A DNA stretch of 37,617 bases, from contig SCOE01000047.1 in NCBI GenBank assembly GCA_005503065.1, positions 1 through 37,617 of the forward strand, read 5' to 3'. The notes below the pieces were generated by a model that was given only the letters and a program-made list of their open reading frames with translations, ran no database searches and was not told the DNA's origin. Below, piece by piece: positions 32,954 to 37,617 of the stretch (the stretch's first letter is position 1; the number at the start of each line of letters is the position of its first letter). A program made the translations under genes and the position numbers. This stretch comes from Comamonadaceae bacterium ALPHA2B (GTDB lineage Bacteria > Pseudomonadota > Gammaproteobacteria > Burkholderiales > Burkholderiaceae_C).

Positions 32954-33757
32954 TCAGCGCCGCGCACGCCGTGCGATGAAGTCCAGCACCAGCGCGTTGA
33001 ACTCCGCCGGCTTCTCGAAATAGCTCGAGTGCCCGGCGTCCTCGATCACGGCGAGCTCACAGGCCGGCACGCGCCCGGCCACCTCCTGCGCCACCGCCAC
33101 CGGCACGATCGGGTCTTCGCTGCCGACCAGCATGAGCATCGGCACCGCGACATCGCCCAGCGCATCCATCGGGACCATGCGGCCCGGCTGCATCAAGCCC
33201 ATCAGCGTGGCGCCCCACTGCGCCGGCGGCACCGAGTGCGTGCTGGGGTTGAAGTGATTGATCTGGGCGTACAGCGCAGCCTTGTCCGGGTGGTGCTCGA
33301 GGAACCAGCGGCCGAGCGAGCGCTGCTCGACCGAGGCCGCGCGCTGCGAGACCTGCCGCGTCGCCAGGATCTCGAGCAGCACGGGATGGTCGAGCGCCAG
33401 CGAGCTGTCGCAGGCCGCCAGCGCTGCCACGCGCTGCGGATGCTTCAGCGCCAGCTGCAGGCCGATCATCCCGCCCAGCGACTGGCCGACGATGCTGGCC
33501 TGCTCGATGCCCTCGCGGTCGAGGATGGCAAGCACATCGTCGACGAAGTTGGGAAGCGAGAACTCCTCCAGCGGCGCGACCGAGCGGCCGAAGCATCGGA
33601 TGTCCATCGTGAGGCAGGTGTGCCGCGGCGCGAACACCGGCAATTGCTGCCACCAGGTGGCGGCGTTGGAGCCGGCGCCGTGGCAGAAGAGCACGGCCGG
33701 ACCTTCGCCGTGGCGTTCGTAGTAGATCCGGCGACCTCGGGATTCCGCGAAAGGCAT
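32954..33757 (-). CDS. Alpha/beta hydrolase (3-oxoadipate enol-lactonase-like)
   Basis: A 267-residue hydrolase. It has the oxyanion HGAGSNAATWWQQ motif, the nucleophile elbow IVGQSLGGMIGL (Ser93), Asp215 in GSEDPIVP, and His243 in DAGHSSYFEKPAEFN. This order and spacing suit the PcaD/MhpC-like esterase and lactonase group, but the substrate is not defined. It lies 13 bases after the Bug receptor gene on the minus strand, so the two are co-transcribed under the divergent LysR regulator. It may hydrolyse the compound taken up. Confidence 0.85.
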   Translation of the reverse strand: MPFAESRGRRIYYERHGEGPAVLFCHGAGSNAATWWQQLPVFAPRHTCLTMDIRCFGRSVAPLEEFSLPNFVDDVLAILDREGIEQASIVGQSLGGMIGLQLALKHPQRVAALAACDSSLALDHPVLLEILATRQVSQRAASVEQRSLGRWFLEHHPDKAALYAQINHFNPSTHSVPPAQWGATLMGLMQPGRMVPMDALGDVAVPMLMLVGSEDPIVPVAVAQEVAGRVPACELAVIEDAGHSSYFEKPAEFNALVLDFIARRARR

Positions 33758-33770
33758 GGCGTGGCGAGTC

Positions 33771-34745
33771 CTAGTTGGCCTTGATCTGCAGGCTGCGCAC
33801 GAGCTGGCCCCAGCGCTCCGTGTCCGACCGGACGAGCCGGGCGTACTGGGCCGGCGTCATGCTCAGCGTGTCCATGCCCTCGGCCTGGAGCTGCCTGAGC
33901 AGCGCCGGGTCCTTGAGCGCCGCGCCCATCGCCGCATTGACCTTGTCGACGATGAACTTCGGCGTGCCCTTGGGCGCCGAAAGCCCGACCCACGAGGTGA
34001 CGGTGAGGGCCTTGTACCCGAGCTCCGCGAAGGTGGGCACATCGGGGGCGCTGGCCATGCGCGCGGCACTGGAAGTGGCCAGCACCCTGAGCTTGCCGGC
34101 CTGCACCGACGCGGCCACCGAGGTCGGCGGCACCACGATCACCGGCACTACGCCGGCCAGCACGTCCTGCAGTGCGGGCGCGCCGCCCTTGTAGGGCACG
34201 TGCGTGAGCTGGATCGTCGCGGCGCGCTGCAGCTGCTCCATCACGAGGTGCCCGGTGCTGCCCGCGCCCGAGCTGGCGTAGTTGACCTTGCCCGGCTCGC
34301 GGCGTGCCTGCTCGATCAGGTCCTGCAGGCTGCCGATGCCGGCATCGCTGCGCACCACCAGCCACTGCGCGCCTTCGCCGATGGCGCCGATGTGCTCGAA
34401 GCTGGTGACGATGTCGAAGGGCAGGTTGTCGTACATGCTCTGCGCGATGGTGTTGAGCATGCCGGTCATGGTGAGCGTGTAGCCGTCGGGGGCCGCACTG
34501 GCGCCGACCTGCGTGCCGACCACGTTGCCCGCGCTGGGCCGGTTGTCGACGACCACGGGCTGCTTGAGAGACTGGGACATCTGCTGGGCCAGCGGGCGGA
34601 TCGTGCGGTCGTAGGGGCCGCCCGCCGGCGCCGGCACCACGATGCGGATGGGGCGGGCGGGCCAGTCGGCGGTCTGAGCGGCGGCGGCCAGCGCAGCGGC
34701 GGCCAGCGCCGTGCCCGCCGCGAGGCGTCGGAAAAGAGCGTTCAC
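33771..34745 (-). CDS. Bug-family (tripartite tricarboxylate transporter) substrate-binding protein
   Basis: A 324-residue periplasmic protein of the Bug family, which is greatly expanded in Burkholderiales. A Sec signal peptide (residues 1-24, ending AAAAQ) precedes the domain: WPARPIRIVVPAPAGGPYDR, VVVDNRPSAGNVVGTQVGAS, YASSGAGSTGHLVMEQL, THVPYKGGAPALQDVLAG and GLSAPKGTPKFIVDKVNAAM. No TctA/TctB membrane partners are here, as is usual for orphan Bugs. It is divergent from a LysR regulator. A strong hairpin lies in its 5' leader at 34762. The ligand is probably a carboxylate or aromatic acid. Confidence 0.9.
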   Translation of the reverse strand: MNALFRRLAAGTALAAAALAAAAQTADWPARPIRIVVPAPAGGPYDRTIRPLAQQMSQSLKQPVVVDNRPSAGNVVGTQVGASAAPDGYTLTMTGMLNTIAQSMYDNLPFDIVTSFEHIGAIGEGAQWLVVRSDAGIGSLQDLIEQARREPGKVNYASSGAGSTGHLVMEQLQRAATIQLTHVPYKGGAPALQDVLAGVVPVIVVPPTSVAASVQAGKLRVLATSSAARMASAPDVPTFAELGYKALTVTSWVGLSAPKGTPKFIVDKVNAAMGAALKDPALLRQLQAEGMDTLSMTPAQYARLVRSDTERWGQLVRSLQIKAN

Positions 34746-34761
34746 GTTGTCTCCTGTTGTG

Positions 34762-34781
34762 GCCGGAGCGTCGGCTCCGGC
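34762..34781. promoter_or_regulatory. Perfect hairpin in the Bug gene leader
   Basis: GCCGGAGC-GTCG-GCTCCGGC forms an 8-base stem with a 4-base loop in the 122-base region between the Bug and LysR genes. It is 17-36 bases before the Bug start on the minus strand. It may affect translation or be an operator. The same region has an AT-rich AAATTAATT near 34830 that could be a LysR site. Confidence 0.45.
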
Positions 34782-34867
34782 GGTCTGTTCGTACGTCGAT
34801 CTTCAGGCGCGGAGCCATCGCGGACAAATTAATTCTGGCGCCCTGACATTAGACTTTGCGATAGCTC

Positions 34868-35854
34868 ATGACCACCTCGTCCGCCCTGCTCCATCGCCTG
34901 CTCGCACGCGGCAAGTTCCGGCACCTGCAGGTGCTGCTGCAACTGGCCGAACTGGGCAGCGTGCAGCGCACCGCCGAGGCCATCGGCATGACGCAGTCCT
35001 CGGTGACGCAGACGCTGGCGTATCTCGAGCAGTTGCTGGACACCCGCCTGTTCGACCGCCACGCGCGCGGTGTGCGGCCGACGCCCGCCTGCACCGACCT
35101 GCTGCCGGTGGCACGCCAGCTCATGCTGGGGCTGAACAGCGGCGCGGAGGTGCTGGCCGCGCGGCAGAACCAGGGCGCCGGCTCGGTGCGAATGATCGGT
35201 TCGGCAGCGGCCATCCACGGCCTGCTGATGGATGCACTGCCCCGCTTCAGCCAGGCACACCCGGCCATCCAGGTGCATCTGGAGGAGATGGAGGGCGAGG
35301 ACCAGTTGCTCGCCGTGTCACGCGGCGCGGTCGACCTCGCCGTGTGCCGCCAGCCGGCCGTGGTTCCGCAGGGCTGGCGCTTCGACCCCTTGCGCGAGGA
35401 TGGCCTGGTCGTCGTGGGCCGGGCCGGCCATCCGCTGGCCACGGCCCGGCGGCCGGACTGGGCCGACTTGGCCGCACAGGCGTGGCTGCTGCTACCGACC
35501 GGCCTGGCCGCACGCCGCGCCTTCGACGACCTGACGGCCCACTTCCCCACGCCGCCGCGCGCGCACCCGGTGGTCACCCGCTCGCCACCCATGCTGTGGT
35601 GGCTGCTGCTTCGGCAGGATCTGCTCGCCTTGCTGCCGTTGAACCTCGCACGGCCGATGCTGTCGACCGGGCAATTGGTGCCGGTGCCCGTGCCCGGGCC
35701 GACACCCGGCCTCGCACCCATCGGCATCCTGCGGCCCACCGATGGCCTCGGCGCGGCGGCGATGCAGCTGTGCGACTTCCTGCAGGCGGCGATGCAGGCG
35801 CCAGTGGCGGCCGCAGCCCCAGCGCGCCGCCGCGCACGTCGCGCCTCACGCTGA
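34868..35854 (+). CDS. LysR-family transcriptional regulator
   Basis: A 328-residue LysR protein. The DNA-binding domain is LLARGKFRHLQVLLQLAELG, then TAEAIGMTQSSVTQTLAYLE and LFDRHARGVRPTPA. The effector domain includes LLAVSRGAVDLAVCRQP and FDPLREDGLVVVGRAGHPLA. The wording around RHLQVLLQLAE is that of GbpR/CatM-like regulators that sit beside orphan transport proteins. The C-terminal tail is alanine/arginine-rich (RRRARRASR). It is divergent from the Bug/hydrolase unit and probably controls it. Confidence 0.86.
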   Translation: MTTSSALLHRLLARGKFRHLQVLLQLAELGSVQRTAEAIGMTQSSVTQTLAYLEQLLDTRLFDRHARGVRPTPACTDLLPVARQLMLGLNSGAEVLAARQNQGAGSVRMIGSAAAIHGLLMDALPRFSQAHPAIQVHLEEMEGEDQLLAVSRGAVDLAVCRQPAVVPQGWRFDPLREDGLVVVGRAGHPLATARRPDWADLAAQAWLLLPTGLAARRAFDDLTAHFPTPPRAHPVVTRSPPMLWWLLLRQDLLALLPLNLARPMLSTGQLVPVPVPGPTPGLAPIGILRPTDGLGAAAMQLCDFLQAAMQAPVAAAAPARRRARRASR

Positions 35855-35880
35855 ACCCGCGCGTTCGAGCTTCAAGCCAG

Positions 35881-35932
35881 AAGTGCCTGCAGCCCCCGTC
35901 CAGCGTGCGCGGTCAGCTATCGATTTCATAGC
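35881..35932 (-). repeat. Dispersed GATAGC-hairpin repeat, copy F
   Basis: On the minus strand: GCTATGAAATCGATAGC, then a decayed hairpin (GCGCACGCTGGACGGGGGCTGC), then AGGCACTTCT. It lies between the LysR stop (35854) and the hemerythrin stop (35976), so it separates convergent genes. It has no T run, so terminator function is doubtful. Confidence 0.6.
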
Positions 35933-35975
35933 AACCGCGGCGACAGGCCCGCCGCACCGATCGGCCCGCCAGCCC

Positions 35976-36557
35976 TCAGTGGGCGGCAGCCCCCAGCCCC
36001 AGCGGCGCCGGCACCTGGTTGACGATCTGCGTGAACAGCGCCTGATACGCGGTGTCGGGCACTTGGCCCGGCGGCGCGGGCTCGGCGAATGCGGCGTCGA
36101 GGTCGGCCCAATCCTCGGTCGTCAGCACGCGCTCGGCCAGGGGCAGGATGTCGCACTCCTCCATCGCCATGTGCTGCAGGTAGAAGTCGACGTAACGCTC
36201 GACCGCCTGCTCGAAGCCCTGGCGGCGCGGCTCGCCCAGCATCTCGAAGGCGGTCAGCTCGTGCTGCACCTGGCGGATCATGCGCTCGCCCCGGGCGTGC
36301 TCGCTGTCGAGTTGGTCCAGCTGGTCGCGCCACAGCGGCGTGCGCGCCCGCAGCCGGGTGAAGAGCAGCTCCGTCTCCTTGCGATGGTGCTCGCGGGCCG
36401 GAAACTCGTCGGCGTAGAACAGCATCGCGCGCAGCGCATCGAAGCGCGGCAACGTGTGCTCGCGGCGGTGCTGCGCGAGCAGCAGCAGCACGGTGCGGAG
36501 CATGGCCGCGATGGCGGCGTGCTCCCCGCGGATGACCTGGGCGGCGCGGTGTGTCAT
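35976..36557 (-). CDS. Hemerythrin-domain protein
   Basis: A 193-residue protein with a hemerythrin HHE-type four-helix bundle. Histidines and carboxylates are at the expected places: VIRGEHAAIAAMLRTVLLLL, FPAREHHRKETELLFTRL, SEHARGERMIRQVQHEL, and the final HMAMEECDILPLAERVL. It would bind a di-iron centre and may sense or store O2 or NO. The ATG at 36557 has CGGAG six bases upstream. The C-terminal 40 residues after LTTEDWADLDAAF are a proline-rich tail. It is divergent from ureD (96 bases). Confidence 0.86.
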   Translation of the reverse strand: MTHRAAQVIRGEHAAIAAMLRTVLLLLAQHRREHTLPRFDALRAMLFYADEFPAREHHRKETELLFTRLRARTPLWRDQLDQLDSEHARGERMIRQVQHELTAFEMLGEPRRQGFEQAVERYVDFYLQHMAMEECDILPLAERVLTTEDWADLDAAFAEPAPPGQVPDTAYQALFTQIVNQVPAPLGLGAAAH

Positions 36558-36653
36558 GGCGATCTCCGGAATGGCCACCGACTGTCCCACCCGCGCGCGG
36601 GCCGGGCCTTGCGCCTGGTCAATCCGCGTGCACCGGCCACGTAGACTCCCCCG

Positions 36654-37484
36654 ATGCCCTGGCACGCCCGACTCGACATCGCCTACCACCACGACCACGG
36701 CCGCAGCCTCGCGCGCTTTCGCCACGAAGGGCCGCTGCGCATCCTGCAAAGCCTCTACCCCGAGGGCGACGCCATCTGCCACAACGTGCTGGTGCACCCG
36801 CCCGGGGGCCTGGTGGGCGGCGACACGCTCGACATCGCGGTGGAGGCGGCCGCCGGCAGCCATGGCCTGATCACCACGCCGGGCGCCTCGCGCTTCTACC
36901 GCTCCGACGGCGAATTGGCCCTGCAGCGCACGCGACTGAACGTCGCCGCCGGCGCCCGGCTCGAGTGGCTGCCGCTGGAGGCGCTGTGCTACAGCGGCTG
37001 CCGCGCCGAGAACCGGCTGCAGATGCAGGTGGCGCCCGGCGGCGAACTGATCGGCTGGGACATCACGGCGCTGGGCCTGCCGCTGGCCGGCCAGCCCTTC
37101 CGGGCCGGGCGCTACCAGCAGCACATCGAACTGCCCGGCGTGTGGCTGGAGCGCGGGCGCATCGATGCCGACGACGCGCGCCTGCTGCACTCCCCGCTGG
37201 GCCTGGCCGGCCATCAGTGCCTGGCCTCGCTCTTCCACGTGGTCGGCGAGCCGATGAAGCGCACGCGCCGCGACCGGCTGCTGGAGATCGCCCGCGACGC
37301 GCTGGGCGGCCATGCGCTCGACGAGAGCGCCGGGGCCACTGCGCCCAATGCGCAGGTCGTGGTGGTGCGCGTGCTGGCGCCCCTGGTCGAACCGGCCGTG
37401 CAATTGCTGCGCACGGTGTGGGCCGGCTGGCGCAGGGACCTGTGGGGCTTGGCGGCCACCCCGCCGCGCATCTGGTCGACCTGA
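36654..37484 (+). CDS. ureD: Urease accessory protein UreD (UreH)
   Basis: A 276-residue UreD protein, the scaffold that with UreF and UreG delivers nickel to urease. Family motifs are present: LARFRHEGPLRILQSLYPEG, CHNVLVHPPGGLVGGDTLDI, HGLITTPGASRFYRSDG and LPLEALCYSGCRAENRLQMQ. The usual length is 260-290. There is no Shine-Dalgarno; TAGACT ends six bases before the ATG, which could be a leaderless promoter. The following 133 bases do not contain ureA, which usually follows, so either the operon is split here or it continues further right. Urea would come from purine breakdown. Confidence 0.92.
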   Translation: MPWHARLDIAYHHDHGRSLARFRHEGPLRILQSLYPEGDAICHNVLVHPPGGLVGGDTLDIAVEAAAGSHGLITTPGASRFYRSDGELALQRTRLNVAAGARLEWLPLEALCYSGCRAENRLQMQVAPGGELIGWDITALGLPLAGQPFRAGRYQQHIELPGVWLERGRIDADDARLLHSPLGLAGHQCLASLFHVVGEPMKRTRRDRLLEIARDALGGHALDESAGATAPNAQVVVVRVLAPLVEPAVQLLRTVWAGWRRDLWGLAATPPRIWST

Positions 37485-37525
37485 CGACCTCGACAACGCG
37501 CAAGCTGCTCAACGCGCCCCGACGT

Positions 37526-37617
37526 TCAACTGACCGGAAACTGCTCCGGCAGCGGCTCGGGCGGCGGCGACGGTGGCACCGGCGCGGCGGGCTCGGTGCC
37601 CGGCGGGGGCTCGGGGG
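37526..37617 (-). CDS. Proline-rich C-terminal fragment of a gene entering from the right
   Basis: An open minus-strand frame without its start. Its last 29 residues are a proline/glutamate-rich tail ending PLPEQFPVS before TGA. It could be the end of a secreted or membrane-anchored protein with a disordered tail. It lies between ureD and the right edge, opposite in direction to the expected urease genes. Low confidence because of the short length and GC-rich composition. Confidence 0.35.
   Translation of the reverse strand, partial: PEPPPGTEPAAPVPPSPPPEPLPEQFPVS

Overview
The window is about 37.6 kb of uniformly GC-rich DNA with short intergenic gaps. Gene content and the dispersed GCTAT...ATAGC hairpin repeats point to a betaproteobacterium of the family Comamonadaceae (Variovorax-like). 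No tRNA, rRNA, insertion sequence, integrase or CRISPR array was seen.

Layout. (1) 1-3.8 kb: start of a gene running off the left edge, a small membrane protein, an MmyB-type XRE regulator, and a FadE-type acyl-CoA dehydrogenase whose 3' end overlaps the regulator tail to tail. (2) 4-10.6 kb: a LysR regulator divergent from an NCS2 purine-type permease, an aldo/keto reductase, dctA with an FCD-GntR regulator and twin TTGCATGCAA operator palindromes, and an AI-2E-family membrane protein. (3) 10.7-17.8 kb: a LysR regulator divergent from gcl, hyi and glxR (glyoxylate to glycerate), then maeB. (4) 18-21 kb: an NMT1-type ABC importer (binding protein, ATPase, permease) behind a sigma-54 promoter with NtrC-like sites. 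(5) 21-24 kb: a DUF2272 protein, a Phd/PIN toxin-antitoxin pair, a guanine-deaminase-like enzyme and an NlpC/P60 lipoprotein. (6) 24.2-29.9 kb: two isopenicillin-N-synthase-like Fe(II) oxygenases around a divergent control region with two xanthine (NMT1-motif) riboswitches, plus a second NMT1 binding protein, a VOC protein, an AraC regulator and an esterase-like hydrolase. (7) 29.9-35.9 kb: OsmC, a flavin reductase and a sulfite-oxidase-like molybdoprotein in one operon, a second deaminase, and a hydrolase/Bug-receptor pair divergent from a LysR regulator. (8) 36-37.6 kb: a hemerythrin protein, ureD, and the tail of a proline-rich gene.

How the genes fit together. Much of the window fits scavenging of purine nitrogen. 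Guanine-deaminase-like enzymes would make xanthine. An NCS2 permease and NMT1 ABC importer would bring purines in. Xanthine riboswitches sit in the leaders of one oxygenase gene and of the second binding protein with its downstream oxygenase. Gcl, Hyi and GlxR would use the glyoxylate left from ring degradation, and ureD hints at urease for the urea. No xanthine dehydrogenase, urate oxidase or allantoinase gene is present here. The most interesting inference is therefore that the riboswitch-linked Fe(II) oxygenases may themselves act on xanthine, urate or a related purine. Sigma-54 promoters with paired GCAC-N7-GTGC-type sites in front of both binding-protein genes would add nitrogen control to the ligand control.
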